Translations under genes and position numbers: made by a program
In this document: positions 18,365 through 28,157 of the stretch, piece by piece
Position numbering within the stretch: the first letter of the stretch is position 1
Layout of the letters: the number at the start of each line of letters is the position of its first letter
The notes under the pieces: model-generated
What the model was told of the DNA's origin: nothing
The model's database searches: none
What the model saw: the letters and a program-made list of their open reading frames with translations, nothing else
Source: Bin127 sp965221625
GTDB lineage: Bacteria; Chloroflexota; Dehalococcoidia; Lucifugimonadales; Lucifugimonadaceae
DNA: 64,000 nt
Direction: 5' to 3'
Assembly: GCA_965221625.1 (NCBI GenBank)
Contig: OZ244903.1
Location: 1,054,001 to 1,118,000, forward strand

Positions 18365-19495
18365 ATGTCAACTCGCAAAGAGCGCAAACTGGTAGTCGTC
18401 CAACTCTCGGGCGGCAACGACTACCTCAACTGCGTCGTGCCGTTCAACGATCCGCTCTACGCAGACAATCGACCCAACGTTCGGATATCCGAAGATCGGA
18501 TGCTGCCCTTGGACGACAACTTCGGATTGAACCCGGGCATGCGTCCGATCAAAGAACTCTACGATCAGGGCAAGGTGGCGGTCGTCCACGGCGTCGGATA
18601 TCCCGAGCCGAACCGGTCGCACTTCCGCTCGATGGACATCTGGCACACCGCGGAGCCGACCAAGGTCGCCGACGAGGGCTGGTTGGGCAATGCGATAAAC
18701 CAGATGTTCCCACAAGGCGACAACCCGGTTGCGGCAGTCAACTTCGGTGCCGGACTACCGCGTGCACTCGTCGCCAAAGGTGCACCAGTAGCGTCAGTGG
18801 TCGATCTCGAAACCTACGGTTTGCTGAACCACGTCGAAGCTGAACAGCAACGGCAGTTGGCACTCGAGGCGTTCCGCAACATCTACACCTGCGCCCTCGG
18901 CAGCGGTCCCGTGATGGACTACCTTGGACAGACCGGTCTCGACGCCTTGAAGGGATCCGACATCCTCGGTACGGTGACGGAAAAATATCCGTCGAACGTC
19001 GAGTATGCTTCGAACTGGATCGCCAAGAGCTTGAAGGGCGCGGCACAGGTGCTGCAAGCGGATATCGGTACGCGTATCTGTTATACACAACACGGCAGCT
19101 TCGACGCCCACACCAATGGCATCGTCATGCAGGAACAACTGCTCGACGAAGTCAGCGGCGGCATCTACGACTTCTACTCCGACATGAAGGAACATGGCGA
19201 GAGCGAGGACGTCGTCATCCTCGTCTTCTCCGAGTTCGGACGTCGGGTGAAGGACAACGGCAACGGTACCGACCACGGCTCCGGTGGCGTCGCTTTTCTC
19301 ATCGGCGACAACGTCAATGGCGGACAGTACGGCGAGTATCCGTCGCTCGAGGCGAACAAGCTAGTCGAAGGCGACCTCGAGTTCAATCTCGACTTCCGAA
19401 GTCTCTACACCGAGATCCTCGAAGACTGGATGGACGTCGATGCCCGGCCAGTCGTCGAGCGCGAGTATGAACGCGTCGGCGTATTGGCTAACTGA
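18365..19495 (+). CDS. DUF1501 family protein
   Basis: A 376-residue DUF1501 protein (alkaline-phosphatase/sulfatase-like fold; activity unknown). Landmarks are VVVQLSGGNDYLNCVVPFND, HGVGYPEPNRSHFRSMDIWH, EGWLGNAINQ, and near the C-terminus VILVFSEFGRRVKDNGNGTD and HGSGGVAFLIG. Many DUF1501 proteins start with a twin-arginine signal; this one starts directly at the core strand and has none, so it is probably cytoplasmic or exported by another route. The ATG is preceded by GGGAG. Last gene of the DUF1800-NHL-DUF1501 operon, ending 79 bases before the convergent dehydratase gene. Confidence 0.88.
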   Translation: MSTRKERKLVVVQLSGGNDYLNCVVPFNDPLYADNRPNVRISEDRMLPLDDNFGLNPGMRPIKELYDQGKVAVVHGVGYPEPNRSHFRSMDIWHTAEPTKVADEGWLGNAINQMFPQGDNPVAAVNFGAGLPRALVAKGAPVASVVDLETYGLLNHVEAEQQRQLALEAFRNIYTCALGSGPVMDYLGQTGLDALKGSDILGTVTEKYPSNVEYASNWIAKSLKGAAQVLQADIGTRICYTQHGSFDAHTNGIVMQEQLLDEVSGGIYDFYSDMKEHGESEDVVILVFSEFGRRVKDNGNGTDHGSGGVAFLIGDNVNGGQYGEYPSLEANKLVEGDLEFNLDFRSLYTEILEDWMDVDARPVVEREYERVGVLAN

Positions 19496-19574
19496 GAGTC
19501 GCTTACGTCAATTCGGCGGACCATCGCCAAAACGGGCGGCGTGCGAAACGGACCTTCCGCCTAGCGACTGCGGC

Positions 19575-20783
19575 CTACTCCCAACCGCGTTCTCGTTCCA
19601 ACTCGTCCACCAACGCTTGAGTTCGCTCCGACCTGGCAAAGTGCGGACCCCAGGCGTCGATCGGGCTGGTTCTTGGTCCATCGCTCACGCGTATCGTGAC
19701 GTCCGTGCGATCACGCACGCTTGACTTCAAACGCGTGCCGACGCCCGGACGTTGCGGCGCATGCAGATAGCCGTCGCGAATGTCGAGGTTGGGGTCTACA
19801 AACTCGTTGTACCAACCTTTGTAGAAGCTGGGGACGTGCTCTTGAATCATGGCGTTGGCTGAGCTGATGCAGATGTGCGAACAAGCGAAGATGTTCACCG
19901 GACCGGTCGCGTCGTGCGGCGCAAACGGAACTTGATGTGCAGATGCCAGAACCGCGATCTTGTGGGTTTCCGAGATGCCACCGGTCCAGATCAGGTCCGG
20001 CATCACGATGCGCGCCGATCCGTTCTCGATGTACTGCCGGAGCTGCCAACGCGAGAGCAGACGTTCCGAAATGCATACCGGCGTCTTCGTCGCTGCCTGC
20101 AACCTCGCCAACGCCTCCGGGTTGAGCAACGGCATCAAGTCCTCCTGCCACATCATCTCGTAAGGCTCCATCGCCTGCGCAATACGAATCGCCACGGGCA
20201 GGCTCCACTTGCCGTGTCCGTCGTTGGCAATCTCCATCTCCATGCCCACGGCATCTCGAATCTCACGGATCGGCTTCAGTGCGGCGTCGAGTTCATTGGG
20301 CGAGAGCGAGTTGCCATCCGACGCAATCGCCAGTCCGATCGTCGGGCCGCCTTTCATCGCGGTGATGCCATCGTCGAGCAGTGCCTTCGCCGCCTCACCC
20401 GCACCTTCCGTCGGCATCGCTGTAGCGTAGACGCGAATCTTCGATCGAACGGCTCCGCCTAGAAGTTCATAGATGGGCACGCCTAGCGACTGACCCTTGA
20501 TGTCCCAGAGTGCAATATCCAGTGCCGAAATCGCTCGCATCTCTGCGCCCCCATACCCGGCGTGATCGGAGAGACGGAACATCGCCTCCCAATGACGCTC
20601 GATCGCGAATGGGTCGCGGCCGATCAACAGCGGCCCGAACCAGTCGTGGATCGCAGACTCAACAACCGTCGGCGCATAGTACGTCTCGCCGAGACCGACT
20701 ATCCCTTCGTCAGTATGAACCTGCACCCAAATCACTTGCGGTTGGGCAGCGACTCTCACCGTCTCAATCTGCGTGATCTTCAT
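19575..20783 (-). CDS. Enolase-superfamily sugar acid dehydratase (mandelate racemase/galactonate dehydratase type)
   Basis: A 402-residue member of the mandelate racemase/muconate lactonising enzyme subgroup. The capping domain is residues 1-125 (EGIVGLGETYYAP, LDIALWDIKGQSLGVPIYEL). The barrel carries the probable metal ligands Asp in IANDGHGKW, Glu in WQEDLMPL and Glu in ISERLLSRW, and the base His in FAPHDATGPV. The order resembles galactonate dehydratase-like enzymes, but the sugar acid cannot be assigned. It lies 69 bases downstream of a flavin monooxygenase gene on the same strand, probably in one operon. Such enzymes are greatly multiplied in SAR202 Chloroflexota, where degradation of recalcitrant organic acids has been proposed. 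Confidence 0.85.
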   Translation of the reverse strand: MKITQIETVRVAAQPQVIWVQVHTDEGIVGLGETYYAPTVVESAIHDWFGPLLIGRDPFAIERHWEAMFRLSDHAGYGGAEMRAISALDIALWDIKGQSLGVPIYELLGGAVRSKIRVYATAMPTEGAGEAAKALLDDGITAMKGGPTIGLAIASDGNSLSPNELDAALKPIREIRDAVGMEMEIANDGHGKWSLPVAIRIAQAMEPYEMMWQEDLMPLLNPEALARLQAATKTPVCISERLLSRWQLRQYIENGSARIVMPDLIWTGGISETHKIAVLASAHQVPFAPHDATGPVNIFACSHICISSANAMIQEHVPSFYKGWYNEFVDPNLDIRDGYLHAPQRPGVGTRLKSSVRDRTDVTIRVSDGPRTSPIDAWGPHFARSERTQALVDELERERGWE

Positions 20784-20852
20784 TTTTGCGCTCCTGTTTA
20801 CTCATGCAGCAAATCGACGACCGATTTCGGAAACGTTCGGCACGACGGTGCC

Positions 20853-22049
20853 TCACGCGGATCGCTTCTCGCCTTCGATGCCTTCAGTCTCCATCACCTC
20901 AGCCGCACGGGCATTCGTCGCGATCTTCTTCTGGACCGCTTCACGAGCCCGATCCCAGGTACTTCGAGCATCATTCACCCATCGATACGACTCGCTGTAG
21001 TCGTCGAGCATGCCATTCAGCTCGGGTACGACGTATCGCGCAACCATGTCCCAGCTGCGTCGCGTATTCTCGCGGTTCGCCCAGTCGTGCACGAAGCCGA
21101 CAACACATCCGAAACCGCCCGATATCGTCTGCAGTTCCTTGATCTTGGCCACCAGATCATCAGGCGTGCCGATCACCGTCGAGCTCTCTTCCGCTGAAGC
21201 GACAGCATCCACCGCCGCGTCGGCGTCCTCGTAGATGGGGCCGTCTCCGCCAGCCAAGGTCTTGACAGTGTAGAGATTGTTGTGTTTGAGCAAACCTTCC
21301 TTGGCTTGCTCGCGCGCCTCGGCACGCGTCTCAGCGACGTGCCAACTCATCACCAACCGCAAACTCGAACGATCGACCACGTTGCCGTGTTTCGCCGCAG
21401 ATTCCTCCGCGAAGCTCCATTGCAACGGCAGTGATCGCATTCCGGCTGTCGTCAACGAACCGATCGACAGTACTCCGGCCCGATGTTTACCCGCCAACGT
21501 CATACCCGACGGGCTGACGGTGGAGGCGACGGTGAACTCCATGTCCTCTTGGAGCGGCCGCAACTGCAACCGTGCGTCGCGCATCTTGAACCAGTCGCAC
21601 TCATAGGTGACTCGTTCGCCCTCGAAGAGCCGACGAATTACACCCATCGCTTCATCCTGTCGGTCGCGCAACAGCATCGGGTCCAGCCCTAACGTGTGCG
21701 CGTCTGACGGGAGTGCGCCCGGCCCGGAACCAAAGATCGCACGCCCACGCGACTGGTAATCGAGTTGCACCATGCGTTGGGCGACCATGAACGGGTGGTG
21801 ATACGGGAGCGAGATGACGCCGGTTCCGAGCATGATGTTGTGAGTGCGCTCCGCCGCCGCCGCGAGGAACATCTCCGGTGAGCTGATCATCTCCCAACCG
21901 GTCGAGTGATGCTCGCCACACCAGAACTCGTCGTACCCCAAACTGTCCATTAACTGAACCAGTTCGAGGTCGCTTTGGAACTGGAGGACCGGGTTCTCTC
22001 TGATCGGATGATGTGGTGCGAGAAACGCACCGAATCGAAGCCTTGACAT
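20853..22049 (-). CDS. LLM-class flavin-dependent monooxygenase
   Basis: A 398-residue bacterial-luciferase-like TIM-barrel oxidoreductase that probably uses reduced FMN and oxygen. Family features are FGAFLAPHHPIRENP at the N-terminus, GYDEFWCGEHHSTGWEM, MLGTGVISLPYHHPFMVA and GRAIFGSGPGALPSDAH. A C-terminal segment ends in KEL..ISGGFGCVVGF, matching the usual final barrel strand. The substrate is unknown; relatives cleave alkanes, sulfonates and cyclic ketones. AAGGGAG lies about 15 bases before the ATG. It is probably co-transcribed with the downstream dehydratase. Confidence 0.87.
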   Translation of the reverse strand: MSRLRFGAFLAPHHPIRENPVLQFQSDLELVQLMDSLGYDEFWCGEHHSTGWEMISSPEMFLAAAAERTHNIMLGTGVISLPYHHPFMVAQRMVQLDYQSRGRAIFGSGPGALPSDAHTLGLDPMLLRDRQDEAMGVIRRLFEGERVTYECDWFKMRDARLQLRPLQEDMEFTVASTVSPSGMTLAGKHRAGVLSIGSLTTAGMRSLPLQWSFAEESAAKHGNVVDRSSLRLVMSWHVAETRAEAREQAKEGLLKHNNLYTVKTLAGGDGPIYEDADAAVDAVASAEESSTVIGTPDDLVAKIKELQTISGGFGCVVGFVHDWANRENTRRSWDMVARYVVPELNGMLDDYSESYRWVNDARSTWDRAREAVQKKIATNARAAEVMETEGIEGEKRSA

Positions 22050-22379
22050 CGCGTTGGCTACTCCCTTGTGTTCACGCCTCGCTAAGCGTTGAAACTAGCG
22101 TATACCAGTTGCCCGATCCAAGAAGTGGCAGCATCGAGGTCTTCATGCGTGCCTCATGTGGGCGAAGGACATTCAGCAATATCGGAGTCGAAAGGGTATT
22201 CCTATCATGCTTCCTTCCGATGTTCACGAAATCGTCAAAACGGGGCGTGCACTTCACTGGATTCCGTGTAATCTACAAACACACAACGCTCTGCCTAAGC
22301 CGTCAGAATGCGAAGCCTTCGCTTCTACTCAGCAATGCGGACGTTACTCCAAGGATTGATGCACGCGGGAGTGTAGCCA
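22050..22379. other. Divergent intergenic region
   Basis: Separates the monooxygenase (minus) from the first importer operon (plus) and must hold both promoters. Short frames here have no support, and no confident -35/-10 pair, operator or riboswitch was seen. Confidence 0.4.
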
Positions 22380-24248
22380 ATGAAAATCCGAAAGCATTTG
22401 ATGAAAACTGGAGCGGCGACGACCGCCTTGATCGCCTTCTGCCTGTCGCTCTCCGCACTTGCGTTAGCGTGCGGAACCGAGACCGTCGAGGTGACGCGCG
22501 TCGTCAAGGAAACCGTCATCGTCGAAGTTGAAGTGCCGGTCGAGCGAACGGTGGTCGTGAAAGAAGAAGTGCAGGTCGTCGCCACCGCAACGCCGGCTTC
22601 CGCCATGATGGCTCCTACCGAGCAATCCGGTACATTGGTCGCCGCACTCGCCACCGTCGGATCCCCCATCGGGACTCCCGAGCTCTGCGTACCCACCTGT
22701 GCAAACGAGCAGTACTTCTACAGTGCTTGGGACACGCTTCTCCAATGGTCAGCTGAAGGTGCCGTAATCCCCGGCGTCGCCGATTCGTGGGAACTCGATC
22801 CTGAGATCACTCAGTTCACTTGGCACATCCGCCCCGGCATCCAGTTCCACAAGGGATGGGGCGAGGTGACTGCAGAAGACGTGGCGTGGAGCACCAACAC
22901 GGTCAACTCGAACACCAACCCCGATTCCGTCCACGACGTCGCTGGCGACATGTCGTGCTGCTACGGCGAGACGGTAGCAGTCGACAAGTACACAGCCGTC
23001 ACCGAGATTACGACCTACGACAGTCGGGCACCGGGCTGGCTGTTCACCAACCTTCGCGACGCCTACGGCATCAGCAGCAAGACGATCTACGACGAGCACG
23101 GCAAGGAAGGTATGCGCGACATCTTCGTCGGCACCGGACCATTCGAGGTCCGCGAGTGGTTGGACAACGACCGTATCGTCCTCGACGCGTTGCCCGAACA
23201 CTACCGACAAACGGCATCGATCGAGACCGCACGCATCTTCGAGGTGCCAGAAGAGGCTTCTCGCATTGCCATGTTCGAGAGTGGCGAAGCACTCATCACC
23301 CACGTCTCGCTTCCGAACATCTCTCGACTTGAGGATGCCGGCGGCACCAAGCGGTTGCTCCAGACCGTCATCACGCACCTCGGAATGAACCCCAACTTCC
23401 TTGAGAAGACGAACCCGAAGACGGGCGAACCATTGGACAACCCCGGTTTCGATCCTTCGTTGCCTTGGGTAAGCGACCCCTTCGCTCCCGGCTGCGATTG
23501 GGACCACCTGCTTGAGGAAGTCCCAGCCGATCCCGTCTGTCCTGAGATGGAGAATCCTCGCAAGGTGCGACTCGCAATGGCGAAAGCCATCGACAAACAA
23601 GCACTGGTCGATGGCCTGTTGGAGGGACTCGGATCCCCCGCATGCAACTGGGCAATCTCCGCCAACGACGCAACTCACCGTGACAGCTGGTGCGTCGACT
23701 ACGATCCTGAAGGCGCGAAGGCACTGATGGAAGAGTCGGGCAACGCTGACGGCTTCACCATCGGATGGTGGGCCGGCAATGAACCACAGGAGGTGCATCA
23801 AGCGATCGCGGCGATGTGGCTCGACACGCTCAACATCAAGGTCGAGTTCCATCTCGGCCCGTTCCAGACGTGGCAGCCGACTTTCGTCGACCGTTCATTC
23901 AAGCACCTCGTTCTCGATGGTGAGCAAGGCGGTATGCCGGCACACTTCGCCAAAGGACGTGAGGCGCAGGCCTGGTTCGCCGGCGGCATCATGTGGAGCG
24001 GCGGAATCCCCTTCTACCAGCGCATCTACGGAGCCATGCTCTCAGAGGTCGACGAACAGAAGCGCAACGAGCTAGCGATACAGTTCGGCAACCACGAAGC
24101 GTTCTGGCATTGGGACCCGGCGGTATGGGAAGCTCCGGCGTACACCGTCTACCACGGCGGCAAGATGGATTGGGAGCCGCGCAGAATCTCGATGCACACC
24201 GCCGAGGTCAACATGATCTTCCCGCTCGAGGACATCGTCCTCAAGTGA
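22380..24248 (+). CDS. Family 5 solute-binding lipoprotein (peptide/nickel-type ABC importer)
   Basis: A 622-residue extracellular solute-binding lipoprotein. The signal peptide ends in LSALALAC, with the lipobox Cys near residue 31. It is followed by a Val/Thr/Glu spacer (TVEVTRVVKETVIVEVEVPV) of the kind common in Chloroflexota binding proteins. The family 5 fold is shown by the segment DSWELDPEITQFTWHIRPGI, EDVAWSTNTVN, GTGPFEVREWLDNDRIVLD and KVRLAMAKAIDKQALVDGLL. The ligand (peptide, sugar or other) cannot be determined. The ATG follows GGGAG. A strong hairpin separates it from the permease genes. The ATP-binding subunits are absent from the locus. Confidence 0.9.
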   Translation: MKIRKHLMKTGAATTALIAFCLSLSALALACGTETVEVTRVVKETVIVEVEVPVERTVVVKEEVQVVATATPASAMMAPTEQSGTLVAALATVGSPIGTPELCVPTCANEQYFYSAWDTLLQWSAEGAVIPGVADSWELDPEITQFTWHIRPGIQFHKGWGEVTAEDVAWSTNTVNSNTNPDSVHDVAGDMSCCYGETVAVDKYTAVTEITTYDSRAPGWLFTNLRDAYGISSKTIYDEHGKEGMRDIFVGTGPFEVREWLDNDRIVLDALPEHYRQTASIETARIFEVPEEASRIAMFESGEALITHVSLPNISRLEDAGGTKRLLQTVITHLGMNPNFLEKTNPKTGEPLDNPGFDPSLPWVSDPFAPGCDWDHLLEEVPADPVCPEMENPRKVRLAMAKAIDKQALVDGLLEGLGSPACNWAISANDATHRDSWCVDYDPEGAKALMEESGNADGFTIGWWAGNEPQEVHQAIAAMWLDTLNIKVEFHLGPFQTWQPTFVDRSFKHLVLDGEQGGMPAHFAKGREAQAWFAGGIMWSGGIPFYQRIYGAMLSEVDEQKRNELAIQFGNHEAFWHWDPAVWEAPAYTVYHGGKMDWEPRRISMHTAEVNMIFPLEDIVLK

Positions 24249-24266
24249 CGGCGTAGGTCTCAACAA

Positions 24267-24310
24267 CTGAGAGCCTGCCCACGGTTAGTCTGCCGTGGGC
24301 AGGCTCTCAG
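24267..24310 (+). promoter_or_regulatory. Intercistronic hairpin after binding-protein gene
   Basis: A perfect 18-bp inverted repeat (arms 24267-24284 and 24293-24310) with an 8-base loop, 19 bases after the binding-protein stop and before the first permease. It lacks a T-run. Such elements often stabilise the upstream mRNA or partly terminate, giving more binding protein than permease. Confidence 0.75.
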
Positions 24311-24363
24311 TTACCATGCACCGTACCGGAACGTCGTAGTTTTAGTCTGACTCGTCAACGTCC

Positions 24364-25299
24364 ATGGCTCGTTTCATCGTCCGTCGCATCGCCCTCGGCG
24401 TCATCGCCCTTCTGCTGGCGATGCTCATCCTGTTCTCGTTGTCGAGGATTAAAGGTGACCCGCGTTTCCTCTTCATCGGCGAGGATTCGGTCGGCATCGA
24501 TCCCGAAGTTTGGGAAGAGTGGGGGCGACGTCTCCATCTCGATAAACCGGTCCCCATCCAGTTCGCCTATTGGCTGGCGGACATCCTTACCCTCGATTTT
24601 GGCGACAGCGTAGCCTTGCAGCGACCCGTCCTCCAAGCGATTGGCGAGAAGGCACCGAACACGATCCAACTCGGGATCATCGCCTGGTTTCTCGGCGGCA
24701 TCGTCGGCATCCCGCTCGGGGTCTTCTCCGCCACCAATCGCGGACGATTTCTCGATTACGTGTTTCGCTCCTTTGCGCTATTCGGACAAGCAGTCCCGAT
24801 TTTCTGGCTCGCGCTGGTCTTGATCTTCATCTTCGCCGTGAATCTGCACTGGTTGCCCTCAGGTACCAAAGGCGACGGTTTGGCGATCAGGAACTACATA
24901 CTTCCCGCCATCGCGCTAGCTTGGTACCCTGCCGCTTCATACCTGCGCATTACCCGCACTTCGATGCTCGAAATCCTCGACTCCGAATTCATCAAGTTCG
25001 CACGCGCCAAAGGCGTCGTCAATAGTACGGTGCAGTGGAAGCACGCATTCAGGAACGCCATCATCCCGCCTCTGACGCTATCGGTGTTCGTCTTCTTCGG
25101 TTTGATGACCGGAACCATATTGGTCGAAACCGTCTTCGCCTGGCCGGGGCTCGGGAGGCTTGCAGTCGATGCACTTTGGGCTACCGACTTCCCGTTGCTC
25201 GCAGGTCTCACAATCATCTACGGAGCCGCTTTCGTCGTCGGCATATTAGCTCTCGACATCGTCTACGCATTCTTGGACCCGCGAATCAGGTATGCGTAG
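24364..25299 (+). CDS. ABC importer permease, DppB/OppB type
   Basis: A 311-residue inner-membrane permease. The N-terminus (ARFIVRRIALGVIALLLAML) is the usual first helix of the DppB family. A periplasmic loop (GEDSVGIDPEVWEEWGRRLH) follows, then the multi-helix transmembrane domain with the EAA-like coupling loop (EFIKFARAKGVVNSTVQWKH). It ends in a short C-terminal helix, YAFLDPRIRYA. It overlaps the second permease by eight bases, so the pair should be co-translated. It is paired with the upstream binding protein by position. Confidence 0.9.
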   Translation: MARFIVRRIALGVIALLLAMLILFSLSRIKGDPRFLFIGEDSVGIDPEVWEEWGRRLHLDKPVPIQFAYWLADILTLDFGDSVALQRPVLQAIGEKAPNTIQLGIIAWFLGGIVGIPLGVFSATNRGRFLDYVFRSFALFGQAVPIFWLALVLIFIFAVNLHWLPSGTKGDGLAIRNYILPAIALAWYPAASYLRITRTSMLEILDSEFIKFARAKGVVNSTVQWKHAFRNAIIPPLTLSVFVFFGLMTGTILVETVFAWPGLGRLAVDALWATDFPLLAGLTIIYGAAFVVGILALDIVYAFLDPRIRYA

Positions 25300-26224
25300 A
25301 AGCGAAGAGATAACGACACCCGTCTCACGGCCGTCGGCCACAAACCGCGCCAACGGTACCGTCGCTTGGTTGCGACCGCTTGCCAAAGCGTTCGGCATCG
25401 TGCGACGTTACCCCGTAATTCCCGCCTTCATTCTCTGCCTACTCGTCTTCGTCGCCATATTCGGAGACTGGATGGCACCTCACGACCCGTTAAAGATCAA
25501 CCTCAGGAATCGGCACGACCCGCCTTTCTTTTTGACTGGAGGATCCACCGAGTTCTTACTCGGCACCGATGCTCTCGGGCGCGACGTTTTGAGCAAGGTA
25601 ATCGACGGCGCAAGGGTTGCCGTTTTGGTCGTCGTCGCTGCTATGGGAACCGGCGTTCTCGTCGGTACCACGCTGGGTTTGATCACCGGTTACTTTGGAG
25701 GCATCGTCGACGACGTCATCATGCGTTTTGTCGATGCCTGGAACATCCTCCCACAGCTATTGATAATCCTCGTCATCGCCCTGACCTTTGGTCAAAGCCT
25801 GGAGGTCTTGATCATCGTGCTCGCGCTAATCTCGTGGCCCGGTGCTGTCCGCTTGGTGAGGGCCGAGACGCTCTCACTCAAAAATCGTGAATACGTTGCG
25901 CTCGCCAAGGTCGCTGGTGCCAGCGACACCAGAATCGTGATCCGTCACATCCTGCCCGGCGTCGTCAACATCGTCATCGTCACGGCGACCCTCAGCACCG
26001 GCAACATCATCCTCACCGAGGCAGCACTGAGCTACTTGGGTGCCGGCATTCCGCCGCCCGACCCTTCGTGGGGACGCATGATCTCCGAAGAGAGACAGTA
26101 CATCGACGCCGCGTGGTGGACCTCATTCTTCCCCGGCATGGTCATCGCAATGGTCGTCATGTCCGGAAATTTCCTCGGAGACTGGTTCCGAGACCGCTTA
26201 GACCCGACCTTGCGTCAGCTCTAG
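25292..26224 (+). CDS. ABC importer permease, DppC/OppC type
   Basis: A 310-residue inner-membrane permease. It has a cytoplasmic N-terminus, a first helix (VIPAFILCLLVFVAIFGDWM) and the DppC hallmark APHDPLKINLRNR. The conserved GTDALGRDVLSKVIDGARV and the coupling-loop segment NREYVALAKVAGASDTRIV are present. It ends with FLGDWFRDRLDPTLRQL. It partners with the DppB-type permease it overlaps. The operon ends here, without DppD/DppF-type ATPases, 37 bases from the convergent second importer. Confidence 0.9.
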   Translation: MRRSEEITTPVSRPSATNRANGTVAWLRPLAKAFGIVRRYPVIPAFILCLLVFVAIFGDWMAPHDPLKINLRNRHDPPFFLTGGSTEFLLGTDALGRDVLSKVIDGARVAVLVVVAAMGTGVLVGTTLGLITGYFGGIVDDVIMRFVDAWNILPQLLIILVIALTFGQSLEVLIIVLALISWPGAVRLVRAETLSLKNREYVALAKVAGASDTRIVIRHILPGVVNIVIVTATLSTGNIILTEAALSYLGAGIPPPDPSWGRMISEERQYIDAAWWTSFFPGMVIAMVVMSGNFLGDWFRDRLDPTLRQL

Positions 26225-26261
26225 CTGCACAACCCAAATTCGCGACGAGTTGCTTCGGAAT

Positions 26262-27152
26262 CTATCCGAGTTGTCGTAGTCGCGGATCCAATCGATCGCG
26301 CAGCCAGTCGCCCAAGAAGTTCAACGACATCACCGTCAGGAAGAGTGCGACGCCCGGGAACACGGAAGTCCACCAAGCCGTCTGCAGATAATCTCGACCT
26401 TCGGCGACCATGTTGCCCCAACTCGGCGTCGGCGACGGGATGCCAGCTCCCAAGAAACTGAGCGTCGCTTCGGCAAGTATCAGACTTCCCACGCTTAGCG
26501 ACGCAATCACCGTTACCGTGCCAATCGTCCCCGGCAAGATATGTCGAATCAGGATCCGCGTAGTCGATGCGCCCGTGATCCGCGCAACCGAGACGTAGTC
26601 ACGCTCCTTGAGCACCAGCACGTCGGCCCTCACGTTGCGCACAAACGCACTCCACGCCAACAGCACCATCAATACGAGGATTATGCCGAAACTGGCACCA
26701 AATACAATCGCCACCACTAATGCAAGCAGCAGAAACGGAAACCCCATCCAGATGTCGACAATCCGCGTGATTATCTCGTCGATAATCCCACCGGCGTAAC
26801 CGGCAAGCAATCCCAATCCAGTGCCGATGAGGAGGCCGGCAGACAGTCCGACGCCCATCACCGACAGCGAGACGCGCGCACCGTGAATCACCCGACTCAA
26901 GACGTCGCGACCGACGTGATCCCCTCCGAGAAGGTACGGGCTGCCATCCCGATATAGCGGCGCGGCGTTGCGGTCCGGCAACGATTGATCAATCGGATCA
27001 TTAGGTGCTACCCAGTCGGCACCCAATCCAACCACAACCAAAATCGCCAGCACGATTAACGGCAACACTGGCCAACGTCGAATGAAGTACCAAGGCGAAA
27101 ACCCTCGCCGAATCGCAACCATCTCACGCGTCGGAGATTCGAGGACCGCCAT
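26262..27152 (-). CDS. ABC importer permease, DppC/OppC type (second system)
   Basis: A 296-residue permease paralogous to the one at 25292-26224. It has APNDPIDQSLPDRNAAP, LGGDHVGRDVLSRVIHGARV, the coupling loop ERDYVSVARITGASTTRIL, and the same ending FLGDWLRDRLDPRLRQLG. Its ATG directly abuts the stop codon of the DppB-type gene with no spacer. It is the last gene of the second importer operon and converges on the first. Confidence 0.9.
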   Translation of the reverse strand: MAVLESPTREMVAIRRGFSPWYFIRRWPVLPLIVLAILVVVGLGADWVAPNDPIDQSLPDRNAAPLYRDGSPYLLGGDHVGRDVLSRVIHGARVSLSVMGVGLSAGLLIGTGLGLLAGYAGGIIDEIITRIVDIWMGFPFLLLALVVAIVFGASFGIILVLMVLLAWSAFVRNVRADVLVLKERDYVSVARITGASTTRILIRHILPGTIGTVTVIASLSVGSLILAEATLSFLGAGIPSPTPSWGNMVAEGRDYLQTAWWTSVFPGVALFLTVMSLNFLGDWLRDRLDPRLRQLG

Positions 27153-28109
27153 CTATTCGTACCTGATGACCGGGTTCAACCAACCGTACGCGATATCCGC
27201 AAGGAAGTTCATCAGTACGAACACCAACGTGAACACCAAAACAGTGCTCGTAAGAGTCGGGAAGTCGTTGTTCCAAACCGCATCGACCATCAACTGCCCA
27301 ATACCCGGCCAGGCGAAGATACGCTCCACCACCACGGCACCGGTGATGAACCCAGCCAAGGTGATCGCCGATGTCGTCAGCGGTTGCAGCACCGCATTCC
27401 TCAAGGCATGCTTCCACACGACTACCCTGAAGTTCACGCCTTTAGCTCTGGCGAGCGTTACATACTCCGAGTCCATCACCTCCAGCATCGAGGATCTCGT
27501 CAACCTCAGCAACGCCGCCGCCGGTCCCCATCCCAAAGCGAACGCCGGCATGATCAGATACCGGAACTTCTCCCAAGACCAGAACGACGCATCGTCCGGC
27601 CCCGACGTTCCGACGGGAAGCCAATCAAGCGTAACGGCGAAGAAGAGTATCGCCATGATGCTCACCCAGAATATCGGTGCTGCTTGCCCAACCAACGCAA
27701 TCGTCCGACTGACGTAGTCGGACAGCGTACCCCGTCTCACTGCAGATACTACGCCGAGTGGCACGCCCATCAGCAGTGCCAACACGAATGCCGACAACGA
27801 AAGCTGCACCGTCGGCCAGACGCGTTCCGCAATCAGCTTGCTCACGTCAGTCTCCGACACGATAGTCTGCCCCAGATCACCGGTCAGCACTCTCCCCAAC
27901 CACACCAGATACTGCATTACCAGCGGACGGTCGAGACCGAGCTTGCGGCTGAGGTCCTGCCGCCGCTCCTCCGTCATGCCGTATCCTCCCGGCTTTGCAA
28001 AGAGCAGCAACGGATCCCCGGCCATCCTCGACAGCCCAAACACGAACACCGTCGCCGCGATAAGCGTCAATATCGCAAAAATCAACTTCCTAATCAGATA
28101 ACGACGCAT
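27153..28109 (-). CDS. ABC importer permease, DppB/OppB type (second system)
   Basis: A 318-residue permease of the DppB family. It begins RRYLIRKLIFAILTLIAATV, with the family loop RKLGLDRPLVMQYLVWLGRV and GDLGQTIVSETDVSKLIAER. The EAA-like coupling segment SEYVTLARAKGVNFRVVVWK is present, and it ends WLNPVIRYE. It is about as long as its counterpart at 24364-25299 and probably forms the heterodimeric channel with the following DppC-type permease. Confidence 0.9.
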   Translation of the reverse strand: MRRYLIRKLIFAILTLIAATVFVFGLSRMAGDPLLLFAKPGGYGMTEERRQDLSRKLGLDRPLVMQYLVWLGRVLTGDLGQTIVSETDVSKLIAERVWPTVQLSLSAFVLALLMGVPLGVVSAVRRGTLSDYVSRTIALVGQAAPIFWVSIMAILFFAVTLDWLPVGTSGPDDASFWSWEKFRYLIMPAFALGWGPAAALLRLTRSSMLEVMDSEYVTLARAKGVNFRVVVWKHALRNAVLQPLTTSAITLAGFITGAVVVERIFAWPGIGQLMVDAVWNNDFPTLTSTVLVFTLVFVLMNFLADIAYGWLNPVIRYE

Positions 28110-28157
28110 GGCGAACTAAGGTGCCGAAACACCCGATGGGTTAAACCTGAAGCGCGC

